Source of the DNA: Acephala macrosclerotiorum
Taxonomy: Eukaryota > Ascomycota > Leotiomycetes > Helotiales > Mollisiaceae
Length of the DNA stretch: 64,000 nucleotides
Reading direction: 5' to 3'
Assembly: GCA_014904845.1 (NCBI GenBank)
Contig: MU119240.1
Span: 248,001 to 312,000, forward strand
The notes beneath the pieces were generated by a model, which saw only the letters and a list, made by a program, of their open reading frames with translations, searched no databases and was not told the DNA's origin. Position numbers and translations under genes: made by a program. Shown piece by piece: positions 22,225 to 32,445 of the stretch. Position 1 is the stretch's first letter. Each line of letters starts with the position of its first letter.

Positions 22225-23175
22225 TCAATCATCCTCTTGTTCCTCTTCGACGCCGCCTTTCGCGTCCTGTTCCTCATTCATGTCCCCATCTCTAATGATC
22301 TTGATACCCATGAAATCTAGGTTCTGCATCATTGCTTCATCCGCACCCTCCTCAGCCAACGCACCCTTGAAGCTTGGAACCAGCTTCTCGATGTCCGAAG
22401 TAGTGAACTTCACAAATTGTTCGCCATCCCAAGAAGGTATATGAAGAGCATCACCGAGGGCCAGTTTAGTCCAAGCTAGAGCAGGGCGATGGCCGCCTAC
22501 CTCGTGTAGTCCATTACCAACCAACGACAAAGTCTTGAGTTCGGAGAATCTTGCAAATCCACTTAAATAGGTAAGCTTTCCGTGGATTTCAGAGAGGTCG
22601 ACGGCAACGTGTTGCAGATCCGAGAATCCGCTACCATCGAATGAATAACTCGCCATATCTTCCAATTGAGAGACAAAGAGGTACAGAAGGTCTTGGTCAT
22701 TATTGATATAGCGATGAAGAAGTGGTTGGATTCTTCTCGGACACCGCTGCTTTTCATGTTCCACCAACATTGTCTTGTAGTTCTTCAGGGTGAGGTTTCG
22801 AGATTCCTGATTGACGTAAAGAAGCATCGGATTCTCACAATCTGTGTCAACTTGTCGCTTGCTTCGCCTGTACAAGATCTCGATGACGCGAGGTCCTGGC
22901 AAGACTTCATCCCATATCATATGCCTGAGTTCAATCGGAAGCTGTGGGAACAACGTGAACACGGTAAGCTCTTCGCCATCATCTGAGGCTCTGGTTGAAT
23001 CAATGACCTCACAGTTGCCGGCCAATGAAGCTGCAGTATCACCCGTAGTGCTCGTCTTGGAGGGGTAGGCTTGAGCGGCCGATGCGGTTTCAAGATAACG
23101 AGATCTCCGGCTCGAAAACGGACATGGGGACCTGTGCTTATTCGCGGGACGGGCTGTTGATTTGACTCTTACCAT
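22225..23175 (-). CDS. 2EXR domain protein, intact (copy E)
   Basis: Intronless, 316 aa from ATG 23175 (MVRVKSTARPANKHR, very basic). The frame is open further upstream to 23292, but this ATG is the nearest to the start of the conserved text. Residues 70-110 hold the core VFTLFPQLPIELRHMIWDEVLPGPRVIEI; the second motif is VNQESRNLTLKNYKTML. Then come YINNDQDLLYLFVSQL, DLQHVAVDL, FSELKTLSLVGNG, and the tail ADEAMMQNLDFMGIKIIRD. The C-terminus adds an acidic Glu/Asp-rich stretch, with no membrane segment. This copy and that at 33.2 kb are the cleanest members of the array and can serve as references for the broken ones. Confidence 0.88.
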   Translation of the reverse strand: MVRVKSTARPANKHRSPCPFSSRRSRYLETASAAQAYPSKTSTTGDTAASLAGNCEVIDSTRASDDGEELTVFTLFPQLPIELRHMIWDEVLPGPRVIEILYRRSKRQVDTDCENPMLLYVNQESRNLTLKNYKTMLVEHEKQRCPRRIQPLLHRYINNDQDLLYLFVSQLEDMASYSFDGSGFSDLQHVAVDLSEIHGKLTYLSGFARFSELKTLSLVGNGLHEVGGHRPALAWTKLALGDALHIPSWDGEQFVKFTTSDIEKLVPSFKGALAEEGADEAMMQNLDFMGIKIIRDGDMNEEQDAKGGVEEEQEDD

Positions 23176-24352
23176 AATGATTGTCTTTGGTGTTGAGGTT
23201 GAATGATGAAGTGTGTGAGTTGAAAGTGATCGCAAGCGAGCTTCAGAAGCTTGAGTCAATCCTAGGTCGGCTCTATATGGCGGGTCGCACAAACTGATTT
23301 GGAGATGCTGTGGCCTTCAGAGGGTTGATAGATCGAGACCGACAGCACAACTCGTTGGCTTGGCCTTAAGTTGCCACGAAGCTGAAGATCGTTAGACGTT
23401 TGCAGGTGCTCTCGGCGTATGCGCTGTTATAACCTTGAGTTGCAAGTTCGAAGATCTAAGGTGTATATCCTCAAGAAACAATCCTCGAAACGGTGGTGTA
23501 TTTGTCAAAAAGAGGGGCTTGAGACGGCCGAGGAACGTTGTGGACGTGACGAGGCCGAGGCTGATCAGGCAGTTAGCGCCTTCTCATATAGATGCAGAGC
23601 CCAGTATCAGTGTGAGAGGCAGGTGGATCGAAGCTGAGGTCACAAATGAAGGTAGTAGAGAAAGCGTGTCGTGAAGGAGGGGAAGTTCGTAAGAAAGTCA
23701 GACAGCGTTTGCGGGTGGCTGCATGAAGCTAGTTTAGCGAGGTGAAGGAATCATGACCTTCTCTGCACCTTCATACCACGAATTGCAATGAGATGCCATG
23801 AATCTGGGGATTGAGTAAGCTTCATGACCATTGAGACATTTCCATGCCATTTGTCCAATCATTTATGAAGTTTTTGAAATGGAACTGTGTGTCACGTGAT
23901 AAAACGTTCCCGATGGCAATGGACAACTCTGCCATGCGCGTTTGTATTTCGTAGCTGGGAGGTAGTTTACACAGCGAGTGTAGACTCATTTTGAAATCAT
24001 AAAGGATTCCAGTTTCTCCACCATCACTTATAGTGATGCGATTTGAAGGTGGTTTGCTAGGGTCGAAATCGACTGGATCGGTTAGGAAAGGGGGATTGGT
24101 TGGGTGATTTCAAGTCTTGGCATTTCACGTATGGTGAAAGCAAACTTTCGAAGACTGTGTTTTATCTGGAGTTAACGGCAAGAAGGCTTCATACATTGTG
24201 GACTACCAGCTCTATTTGTGCGTCCGCTCATATAGAGACCATGGTATTTCTCATGGCCCCAGATTGGCAGTGCCGTGAAATGTTCATGCCGTAGTCAAAT
24301 CCGTCCAACTTCTCAACAGAATTAGACAGAAAGTTTTCCCGGAACCTCTAAT
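23176..24352. other. intergenic, no gene seen
   Basis: About 1.2 kb separating copies E and F. The 24070-24130 segment (GGTTAGGAAAGGGGGATTGG, then TCTTGGCATTTCACG) resembles 29418-29470 (GGCTAAGGAAAGGGGAAATG, then TCTTGGCATGATCG), so a flank was probably duplicated. Confidence 0.4.
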
Positions 24353-25440
24353 TCAGAACGAAGTGTACCAGATTTGTTCTCGAGGATCATTATACTCTCT
24401 GGCAATGTCGATAGCCTTAAATTCAATGTTCTCGACAGCTCTTCTTTCTGCACCTTGCTGGACCATCGCGTCCTTGAAAGCTGGCAGATTCTCATCAAGA
24501 AACTCCTTGAAAGTCTCCACCCACATCCAGCTATCTTCAACATCTTTAGTCTGCCAGTCCCATCTGGTCATACTCATGTCCTCAGCGGTGTCCACTGCTG
24601 CGAAACCAACTGCAGATCGCTGAATCGACAAGTCGAACCGAGAGAATGGAATACCATCATCGTTGGAAACCAGTGAAATAGTCTTCAAATTGCTAAATTT
24701 TGCAAGCTCACGAGCCCAATCCCAGGATGCTTTGGTGCCAGATGAGTCTAGAGGTCGTCTATCGTTGATTGCGTCCACGATACACACTGCGACATGCTGA
24801 AGATCCGTACCTCCACCACGCCTGAGTATCTCAAACATCTCTGGACAATGGTATCGATCGTACCAGCCATCCACATCTCTGAGGGTCAGGTACAGGATGT
24901 CTTGACTGTAATCGACGTAAGTGTATGGAAGGTCGTCGTCGCCTTTGCCACAAGTGAATTTGGCGTTGGTTTTCTCGAGCTTCTTGTACTTCCTCAATGC
25001 GAGAGTGCGAGACTCAGCGGACGCAGAAAGGACAACAGGAAGTGGACAGTTAGTATGTAGACCTCGCTCTTCGTTCCATATAACCTCGATAAGACGCGGT
25101 CCGGGCATCATGTAATCCCTATTGATCGAGTAAGTATGGAATTTCCTGAAAGACCAGACCCGCCCAAGTGAAAGACCATCCAATTCTAGCAAGGAAGATA
25201 AGCTTACCAAACCTTGAACTTCAAATCAAGCGACAGCTTGGGGAACAGGTGAAATTCTTCGAGTGGAGTTAGGACTGAGTCGGTAGAGATTGGAAGACGG
25301 GAGGAAGAAGATGTAGCATGATTGGCAGTATTCTCATTAGTGGACATCGGAGTACAGGACGTGATTCCATCCTCGATGTTGTTGGAAGCCTGGGATACCG
25401 CAGTTTCAGTTCCATCCACAGCTGCTGATTGTGCACACAT
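24353..25440 (-). CDS. 2EXR domain protein with an intron in the core (copy F)
   Basis: Exons 25440-25208 and 25118-24353 are joined by an 89 bp intron (GTAAGC to AATAG, phase 2) to give 332 aa. The intron lies exactly between KVW and DYMMPGPRLIEVIWNEERG, inside the block that is uninterrupted in the other copies. The first signature has changed from ELR to DLK (LFPKLSLDLKFKVW), while the second is intact (ASAESRTLALRKYKKL). Then come YTYVDYSQDILYLTL, DLQHVAVCIVDA, FSNLKTISLVSNDDG, and a drifted tail AERRAVENIEFKAIDIARE. The N-terminal 60 residues are polar and Ser/Thr-rich. The role is unknown. Confidence 0.87.
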
Positions 25441-26298
25441 CTTGTATGGTCGAGTGTACGAGTAAGGAGAGGGGTTCGTATGTACGGAGCAAGAAGTTGT
25501 CGAGGACGAAAGTATGGAGAAATTGGAGGACGAGGGCCAGAGGAAACAAGGACCAATGCGTCGAAGCTCGAGAGCAAACTCGCAGTGCAAAGAATTCTCA
25601 GAGTTGGCCTGTGCGCCGGTGTTGCCTTCGACGTGTGCGCAGCCGGAATCGGAGAATTTATGAAGCTTTCAATGTCAATATCGTCGACGATGAGTCAAAT
25701 GCTTGCGCAGAAAGATTTGTCGAGATGAGGTATTGAGACGCGTCCGCATTCGAGTCGAGGCTGTGGACGCGATGAGATGCCCTGCTACCTGTAGCTCTAG
25801 AGCTTTACGCCACGAAATTAAAAGGGCAAACTCGCCTTCATCAGTTAAAGTCAACCTCAACTTTGCCCTTAGCAGTAACCCTTTTTCGATCTCGTCAGCC
25901 ACTCCTTCGGCTCGGAAATACTTTGGCGACTTACCTCGCCTCGCCAAAACCCTCTTTGTGGGTTTAAATAAGCACAGAGTTTTGCTTCCGTCACAAACAT
26001 CGAAGGCAGGTAAGAGGGAAGAGCACTTATCGTAGAATCACCAAGTTCTTTGGAAACCGAGAAGGAAACAGGCCCAGCAAGCATGAACAGCCCAGTCACG
26101 TGCCATTCCTGCCGACAATCGGAACACTTCAACACTGCAGGTCCTCTTGAAGAGCTGGATCCATATTTTAGCTCTAGAACGTTTAATTGAAGAGAAAATA
26201 TTTGGATGGCTCGTTGTTAAGATTTGTAAATGAGAGAAGGGAATCATTTTTACTTGGATTCGAGGAAGATCTTTGATGACTGCTTTTCTATTCTAGGT
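25441..26298. other. intergenic, no gene seen
   Basis: 5' flank of copy F and 3' flank of copy G. Several short overlapping frames occur but none has a motif. Confidence 0.35.
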
Positions 26299-26978
26299 CT
26301 AAATCTCAACGCTATTCTTTTGCCCCAGCAAAGCCCCACCTTCAATTTTTGTTGAAGTATGGATGAAGGGAGAGAACTTTCCCTCCTTTGCGGTTGAGCG
26401 CCGTATAGTTAGAAAGTACTGCCATAAATTGCCTTCAAATTCCAGTCTGTCCAAAAGTGTGTTTTTGGCAAGATCTCTCGTAAACCCAAGCACGGGTGGC
26501 TGAGGTACTAGGTTTTCAGAGTAGCTGCCTCCCACGCAAACGCCATTCCCGACAAGAGAAACGGGTTTCAAGTTTCTAAATGTAGCTAATCGTGATCCCC
26601 ACGTAGCGAAGCGGTCACGCTCTCCGAAGTCTAGAGCAATATGTTGAAGTTCGTACAGAGACCATGAGTTGGGCTCCATAAGATTTCGACAACACGGGGT
26701 CCAGGCAAAGCCTCGTTCCAAATCTTCAATCTCAGCTCAATCGGTAGCTTGGGGAATAGAGTGAACTCATCAAGAGTCCATCTGGTGTGTATACCGGCTT
26801 CTTTTTGAGAAGCGACTTGGGTTTCGGAGAAATTGCTATGCTTTCGGCTGCAAGCCCAATATGCTCCAATGTATGAGGCTTTAGGTATGATCTCCTGTAT
26901 TCTGAGCGCCAGCCACATTGTCCGATGGGGACATAATGGAAGCGCTTCCAGCAACAGGCTCGACAACCTCAGAAACAT
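26299..26978 (-). pseudogene. 2EXR-family pseudogene with internal deletion (copy G)
   Basis: The first frame, from ATG 26978, reaches DEFTLFPKLPIELRLKIWNEALPGPRVVEILWSPTHGL. The next family-like text, YELQHIALDFGERDRF and FRNLKPVSLVGNGVCVGG, is in another frame and follows almost at once. In intact copies about 100 residues lie between these two segments, including the ESR motif and the YIDxxQDxLYL block, so they are deleted here. The end is also non-homologous to the usual IIRG tail. This is the most reduced copy that still keeps a perfect ELRLKIW motif. Confidence 0.82.
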
Positions 26979-27911
26979 GGGGGTTTATTGTCTGCTTCAT
27001 CTTGGTCGTGCTTTCTGCCATGACTCCAAACTGTATGTTCAAGAGGATTGGATGGATGTAAGATCGTAGGGGGCTTAGGGCTTGAGGTTGATGCTAAATT
27101 CGGTCGAGAAGTTTGGTTTGGGGAGATTCATAAGTAAAATGTGGTCTCAATTGATATTCCCTTGAGTTGCGATGAGGTCAAGCAATCGTTAAGGAGCAGA
27201 GGATCGTGGTACTTTACAGTGATGCACCTCGCTTAGAATCTTTAAAAAGAAGAGATATATATTTATATAATATTTCAAAGCTTTTACATACGACCATAGA
27301 CTGAGGAATACTGGGTTATCTCCATGGTCCCAAGTCACTCTAGCATCAAAGGTGCGATATATATTATATCTAAGAGATGAAATAGTGGTCGTTGAATAAA
27401 ATTGAAATAAGAATGTGGTTCTCGGATCTCGTTTTCTAAGTCTCGAAGCGATCTACGGGCTTAATTCTACGTCTAGGATATGGGTAAACAATCGCCCAAT
27501 GTAGGATACCAGAATTACCACTAATCCAGACTCCCCGGTCCTTTCGCTAGGAAGCTAGGAGGTGGATTACGTTTCCGCGTGGACTCTAGAGCCCTCAATG
27601 CGATCACCGCAAAAAATCGATACCCAATTCCCCTTATTAGGGAGGCACTGAACAGGCTCTGCTGAGCCAAGTAGTACGCGAATCTCGATATCATTTCTGC
27701 CTTCAACCGGCGTGTCTTAGCAACACCAATGACCTTGAATCCAAACTTGCATACAACCGAACTCCAGCCAACAAAGGTATCCCTTAATACTGATATCGAA
27801 CTTGTCACTTCAGTGCCTCAACGTGATATCTCTGCATAATGCGCGGAAATCATTAAGGCTCGGGGATACTCAGGGCGATCTATCAAAAATGAAGTCCGTA
27901 TTAACTGGTGT
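26979..27911. other. intergenic, holds a truncated 5S copy
   Basis: Apart from the 5S fragment at 27286-27321, I see nothing coding. The sequence near 27240-27420 is AT-rich. Confidence 0.4.
27286..27321 (+). pseudogene. truncated 5S rRNA gene fragment
   Basis: Starting with ACATACGACCATAGACTGAG, the first 36 bases match the 5' end of the 5S gene at 29049 with few differences. Most differences are C to T (CCACAG to CCATAG; GGGCA to GGGTT). Similarity stops near 27321, before the internal control region, so it cannot be transcribed as a normal 5S gene. Confidence 0.8.
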
Positions 27912-28328
27912 CTACTGAACCCTATATCTCGAAACCTCCTTCTCCTCCACGTCATCATACACCAAATCCTCCGAAATGCCCTCTTCCTTTCCAGTCCTCT
28001 TTTCCCATTCCCTACGCCTTTGTTCTTCAGCCTTTTTCATCTCTGCATTTCTCGCACCATCATCCGATACCGTCAAAAGCACCATTTCCTTCAATTCGGG
28101 AAACTGATCACCTTTTGACTTAAGAGTACTCAGGATATCCTTCACCGTTTCATCACTGATCCTCTTCTGACGACTGCAGAGAATATCGACCTCATAAAAA
28201 GTATCTGATTTTAGAGGGAAGATAACAGTCATCCAGTGAGATCGGCAATCTGCTCGAATTTCACCTCAAATTAATAGTAAAATTAGCATCCATTGATTCA
28301 CAATTAGACACACACCATCTTGAGACAT
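27912..28328 (-). CDS. hypothetical protein, 121 aa, charged C-terminus
   Basis: A short first exon, ATG TCT CAA GAT G (28328-28316), joins by a 51 bp intron (GTGTGT to TTGAG, with TGCTAAT inside) to 28264-27912. The product reads MSQDGEIRADCRSHWMTVIF, then FYEVDILCSRQKRISDETVKD, LKSKGDQFPELKEMVLLTVS, and a Lys/Glu-rich helix MKKAEEQRRREWEKRTGKEE. An unspliced start at ATG 28232 gives 106 aa. I do not recognise the family. It lies directly downstream of another small minus-strand frame (28338-28634), with which it could form one spliced gene, though I found no phase-compatible junction. Confidence 0.5.
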
Positions 28329-28337
28329 TGAGCATCG

Positions 28338-28634
28338 CTATATCTTTGTAGAATTGAATGGAAAAAGAAATATTTCACCAGAAGTATCCTCAATCCCCCC
28401 CTCCGTCTCAGTCATCCAGGTCTCCAACTTCCCATCCTTCCCATTTCCAACGACTTTCCAGTCTGTTTCTTCATGGGCCTTGATTTCTGAAATTTCCTGT
28501 TCTTGGTAGGTGTACTCCAAGGAATCTGAGGCTGTGAATTTGGCTTGTACATTGCGCTTTCCGTGCCAGAGCTTTCGGCTAGAGTACTGCACGTGCCAGG
28601 TCCCTGGGTATGTTGAAAATGTGGAGGGAGGCAT
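28338..28634 (-). CDS. hypothetical protein, 98 aa (possibly 5' part of a longer gene)
   Basis: ATG 28634 begins MPPSTFSTYPGTWHVQYSSR. The text GTWHVQYSSRKLWHGKRNVQAKFTASDSLEYTYQEQEI resembles the opening strands of a small beta-barrel, with a Gly-Thr-Trp start like that of lipocalin-like or DUF6314-type folds; that comparison is impressionistic. The frame stops at 28338, ten bases before the next ATG on the same strand. The two may be one gene whose intron I could not place. Confidence 0.45.
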   Translation of the reverse strand: MPPSTFSTYPGTWHVQYSSRKLWHGKRNVQAKFTASDSLEYTYQEQEISEIKAHEETDWKVVGNGKDGKLETWMTETEGGIEDTSGEIFLFPFNSTKI

Positions 28635-29048
28635 GCTGGAGTGTAATGATGGTATAGTTTGTTCAAATCACACCCCAGTATGGGTTTCTTGTAGAAATGA
28701 ATGAGGTACGGGTCTGGAAAATGTTGTGCGGCTGTACTGGAGAGGGAAAAGCGGACAGGCTTTGCTTTTTTGGTGCAGATCCGCTCCCGCTAGTATTAAT
28801 TCGGAATTGTTAAAAATCAATTCCTTACTCGTTAGGCGTTATAGTGTCTCAGCGCGCCGCTACCCTCCATGGATCAATCTCGGCTTTACGTGTATGAAAT
28901 TTTATGATTCTGCGCTCTCGATTGGTGACCGTTTTATCAAAAAGCGGCAACGAGAAAATCCGGTTTTGAGAACTAAGGAGCCAATTACTATGTCTCGGAT
29001 TTGAGTCCGACCGTAAGGATCATATAATAAAATACGTCATTTGCTGTC
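28635..29048. other. intergenic, upstream of the 5S gene
   Basis: No gene is seen. It holds the 5' flank of the 5S rRNA gene. Confidence 0.35.
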
Positions 29049-29167
29049 ACATACGACCACAGACTGAGGAAAACTGGGCATCCCGTCCGCTCTGCCATAC
29101 ATAAGCCTCAGATCGGTAGACTAGTAGTTGGGTGGGTGACCACCAGCGAATCCCTACTGTTGTATGT
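29049..29167 (+). rRNA. 5S ribosomal RNA gene
   Basis: A 119 bp match to the fungal 5S pattern. It starts ACATACGACCACAGACTGAG and ends TGTTGTATGT, so the first and last bases pair to form helix I. The conserved 3' half AGTAGTTGGGTGGGTGACCA followed by CCAGCGAATCCC includes the polymerase III internal control region. A T-run follows at once. As in many filamentous fungi, this 5S gene stands alone and is not part of the rDNA repeat. Confidence 0.95.
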
Positions 29168-29186
29168 TTTTTTAAATTTTTTTTTC
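29168..29186 (+). terminator. RNA polymerase III T-run terminator of the 5S gene
   Basis: TTTTTTT directly follows the last 5S base, with a second T-run after AAA. This is the standard pol III stop signal. Confidence 0.8.
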
Positions 29187-29522
29187 CTTTCGAAAATTTT
29201 TGCACCTTAGCAGACTCACTTCCGCAAGCGAGCGGTGAACATAGATCTTTCGACAAGAAGCGAGAGAAATCAATAGGGATTGGAACTCCTTCTCAAGATT
29301 AAAAAGGATGGTGCTGCATTTTTGCTTGCGGGATTATGAGTTTTGGACTTTTTTAATCGTGGTCGATAAACCAGGCAAGAGAAGAGCGAACCTGAAGTGG
29401 TTGGTCAGGGTTGGTTCGGCTAAGGAAAGGGGAAATGGTGGGGAAGGTGACTTCACATCTTGGCATGATCGAGGCAGACTTTGATGAATTGCATCTCGGT
29501 ATTCAAAGCCCATCGTTTGTGT

Positions 29523-29825
29523 TTACTGTCCTACGTCTAGTAATTCATAAGTCATAAGATCATTTCCCCAACCGTTGATGAAATGCAGCGCTCGGGAAAT
29601 ATCAGTATCCATTTGAGCCAGATGCTTTGTTTTAGAGCCATTCGTGGCTCCCCTCTCACATATTTCCCAAAGTATGACTAGTCGAGGTAGCAATGCTGTG
29701 GTGGTCGTCCGGTGTCCATCACCATAGACAACGATGAAATCCTGGTTTGTTACCGCAATACCCACAGCTGCGAAGACACTATGCAATATTCCAAAGAACA
29801 ACAATACTTGTAAGAATGAATTCAT
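29523..29825 (-). CDS. putative small secreted protein, 100 aa
   Basis: ATG 29825 opens MNSFLQVLLFFGILHSVFAA, a good signal peptide with likely cleavage after HSVFA. The mature part (about 80 residues) includes VGIAVTNQDFIVVYGDGHRT and ends LHFINGWGNDLMTYELLDVGQ; it contains only one Cys, so a disulfide-rich effector is unlikely. No family is recognised. The coding potential rests on the signal peptide and is moderate. It is surrounded by the 5S gene and the HET gene. Confidence 0.4.
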   Translation of the reverse strand: MNSFLQVLLFFGILHSVFAAVGIAVTNQDFIVVYGDGHRTTTTALLPRLVILWEICERGATNGSKTKHLAQMDTDISRALHFINGWGNDLMTYELLDVGQ

Positions 29826-30204
29826 CTCTACTGCTGTCCTCCCTCCATGTCTCCTTGCCTCAGGTGATCGATGTTGACTTCTTTGCTTGCGGGAATTTAC
29901 AAAATTCTATTCCATCATACTCCCATCCAGCGACGCCACTGTATGGGATTGTATGAAGTGTTCCAAAAGCGTCATTGAAGCTTGAGGTATGATCCATCGT
30001 GGAGCAACGCAAAAGGCAGGCGTAAGTAGTTCCAGTACAATCACAAGGCGAAGTCTACAAAATTTATAGCTTTCAGCTAGGGGTGCGTGGCTCGAAGTGG
30101 CTGGTGGTTCGTGGCTGAATGCTGACTGTCATGTGTAACCAAAGCGACCCCAAGGCGACCTGCCAAAGGGGTTGGAGACCTTGGAAAAAATTGCATTACA
30201 GCTA

Positions 30205-32445
30205 ATGGATCATCTACCGCCTCTTTTTGAAAGTAACGACACTTCAAGGCTTATGCCTCTGCTATGCTCCGTTGATGATTATGATTCAAAAGAATTCGCA
30301 TCTTTTCCCAAACGCCGAGGCTGGGCTGTGTCCCGAGACCAGGATGAAAATTTCATCTTGACTAGAGATGGGGTTCATAGCCAAGACCTGCCTGCAAAAC
30401 TGGCACTGGTACAAGCTTGGCTGTTCTTTGGGCTGTTGCAAGAGACTTTCTTTGCCTGTGGAGTTGAAGTCCTGCTTGAGAATTTTGTGGGCCGTGGGCC
30501 TGATGGGACACGCGTGGTTTCTACCGCATGCTTGCCTGCATACATCGACAAACTGCATGCTTGCAACATCTGGACTGGACAGAGCGGGCAGCGAGCTTGC
30601 GAGAGGATACTAAGCTGTTTCAGAACAGGATCAGAGTTCATCCAGGAAGAAAACACAATCTCGGGTAGGCTTGGAGAAGACTCCACGTCTGTTGATTCGT
30701 TAATCCTCTCCATCCAAATCCTCGGCGAAACACTGGAGCATGCTCTAAAGGCAATTTGGACTACCGAGGGACTTGCAAAGTACCTGCCAGAGCAGAAAAT
30801 CTGGTCTATGAAATCCGTCGTACCGGGTAGGACTGGCATGCGGACCACCGGCGGAGTATGGTGCAAGAGTGAGAAGATCATGCTGTCTGGTTTGTTCGAC
30901 ACAACAACGCTATACTATGCGAGTATCCTATATAGACCTAATATCGGTCTAGATCATTCCAAGTGCGGGAGTAATCACTGCATAGCGCGCCAGATTGACA
31001 ATAGCGTGTATCGCACCAAGCATGTTAATGAAGGATGCCAGTGTAAGCACGTCCCCGTCGATACGGAAGTGATGGGACCGATTCTTGAGCGAGGACATAT
31101 TCCTTGCGTCGACATTGTTGAAGTGGAGGGTCATACTGCACTCTGCGTCGTGGACAGCGAGGAAAGAGACTATGTTGCTATGTCACATGTCTGGTCCGAT
31201 GGCCTAGGAAATGCGCAGAACAATTCCCTGCCTCTATGCCAATTGCGTCGCTTGTCGGCTTATATCACTGCGCTCACCAATAATTCGACGAAACGTCCTC
31301 TTCTTTGGATTGACACTCTCTGTGTCCCTCTCATACGAATCATACGCAGAGACCGCGATCTTGCACTAGCCTTATTGGGACATGTCTACGAGAAAGCGAG
31401 CATTGTCCTGGTACTGGACCGTGGAATTCTACGCGTACCTGCTCGGAATACTAGTATAGACGAGAAACTGCTTCGTGTATGTCTCTCGGGATGGATGCGG
31501 CGCCTCTGGACATTGAAAGAAGGCGTGCTCGGAGGATCCAGAACACGATTCCAGTTTCTGGACGACGCCATTGAGTTACCATCTGCCTTCAACTCATATT
31601 ACAATACCGTAGGCTGTAACGCCATGGCATTTATTCAAAGATACCTTCCAACCCATATTCAATCGCAGGCACAACGTCTTGCCAACACAACACTTGATGC
31701 GAAAGGACGACCGAATGCTGCCATCATGAATTTTCTCATCGCCCTGCAATACCGCACTACTAGTCGGTTGACGGACGAGACACTTTGCACAGCATCTCTT
31801 CTCGGTGAGGATATCGACACCTTAGTGCTTCTCATTACTCCTGCTGCTAAAATGGTCGGCTTCATTTCTTTGCTACGCAAAAGTAATGTCGCAATGCCTT
31901 TACATATCCTCTTCTGTGGCGGAGAAAAGTTGCAGATTGACAACTTCAGGTGGGCGCCGAAATCATTCTTGCAAATGGGGACCGTTGACGGGCAGTGGTT
32001 GCTTGACAGCTTCGGCAAAGGTGCTGCTGCACGAATTAGCGAGTATGGTTTAGTCTGCCGTTGTGCGGGTTTCATCTTTGACATTAATGGTGCTTGGGGA
32101 GACTGTCTTGGAATTCGACTTCACAATGAGGCTTGGTGTAAGGTTATGCCCCGAACGGACAAAGACACCGCTGAAGTCACTGAAGAGTGGAAAGAGATCG
32201 GTTTGCAGCTGAGACTTTATGGACATATGGCTGTCGTTCTTTCGCCTGAGTTCGATTTATTCGGAGTTCTAGTGGCCATTCATTGTGATGACACCTTGGG
32301 ACGGACAAGCTTTTCAAAGGTAAATGCTCGTGTTTTGTGTAAGGTATATGTGTTTTGGGATAACACAGGTGAAGAAGACCATGCCAACATTGTCTTCTTC
32401 GATGGGAAGAGAACACCTAATGACCAGCTCTGGTGTATTGGGTAG
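30205..32445 (+). CDS. HET domain protein (heterokaryon incompatibility family)
   Basis: A single exon of 746 aa. The frame is open from 30172, but only with TTG; the first ATG is at 30205 (MDHLPPLFESND). The HET domain lies near residues 320-460: YVAMSHVWSDGLGN, LPLCQLRRL, RPLLWIDTLCVP, then AHLGHVYEKA-like text (LALLGHVYEKASIVLVLDRG) and GWMRRLWTLKEG. These are the three classic HET blocks (A/SHxW, WIDxLC, RxWTxQE-like). The N-terminal 300 residues include a Cys/His-rich patch (HSKCGSNHCIARQ, NEGCQCKHV). HET domains act in fungal cell death and non-self recognition when paired with incompatible partners, but many family members have no known trigger. Its neighbours are 2EXR genes on both sides. 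Confidence 0.92.
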   Translation: MDHLPPLFESNDTSRLMPLLCSVDDYDSKEFASFPKRRGWAVSRDQDENFILTRDGVHSQDLPAKLALVQAWLFFGLLQETFFACGVEVLLENFVGRGPDGTRVVSTACLPAYIDKLHACNIWTGQSGQRACERILSCFRTGSEFIQEENTISGRLGEDSTSVDSLILSIQILGETLEHALKAIWTTEGLAKYLPEQKIWSMKSVVPGRTGMRTTGGVWCKSEKIMLSGLFDTTTLYYASILYRPNIGLDHSKCGSNHCIARQIDNSVYRTKHVNEGCQCKHVPVDTEVMGPILERGHIPCVDIVEVEGHTALCVVDSEERDYVAMSHVWSDGLGNAQNNSLPLCQLRRLSAYITALTNNSTKRPLLWIDTLCVPLIRIIRRDRDLALALLGHVYEKASIVLVLDRGILRVPARNTSIDEKLLRVCLSGWMRRLWTLKEGVLGGSRTRFQFLDDAIELPSAFNSYYNTVGCNAMAFIQRYLPTHIQSQAQRLANTTLDAKGRPNAAIMNFLIALQYRTTSRLTDETLCTASLLGEDIDTLVLLITPAAKMVGFISLLRKSNVAMPLHILFCGGEKLQIDNFRWAPKSFLQMGTVDGQWLLDSFGKGAAARISEYGLVCRCAGFIFDINGAWGDCLGIRLHNEAWCKVMPRTDKDTAEVTEEWKEIGLQLRLYGHMAVVLSPEFDLFGVLVAIHCDDTLGRTSFSKVNARVLCKVYVFWDNTGEEDHANIVFFDGKRTPNDQLWCIG

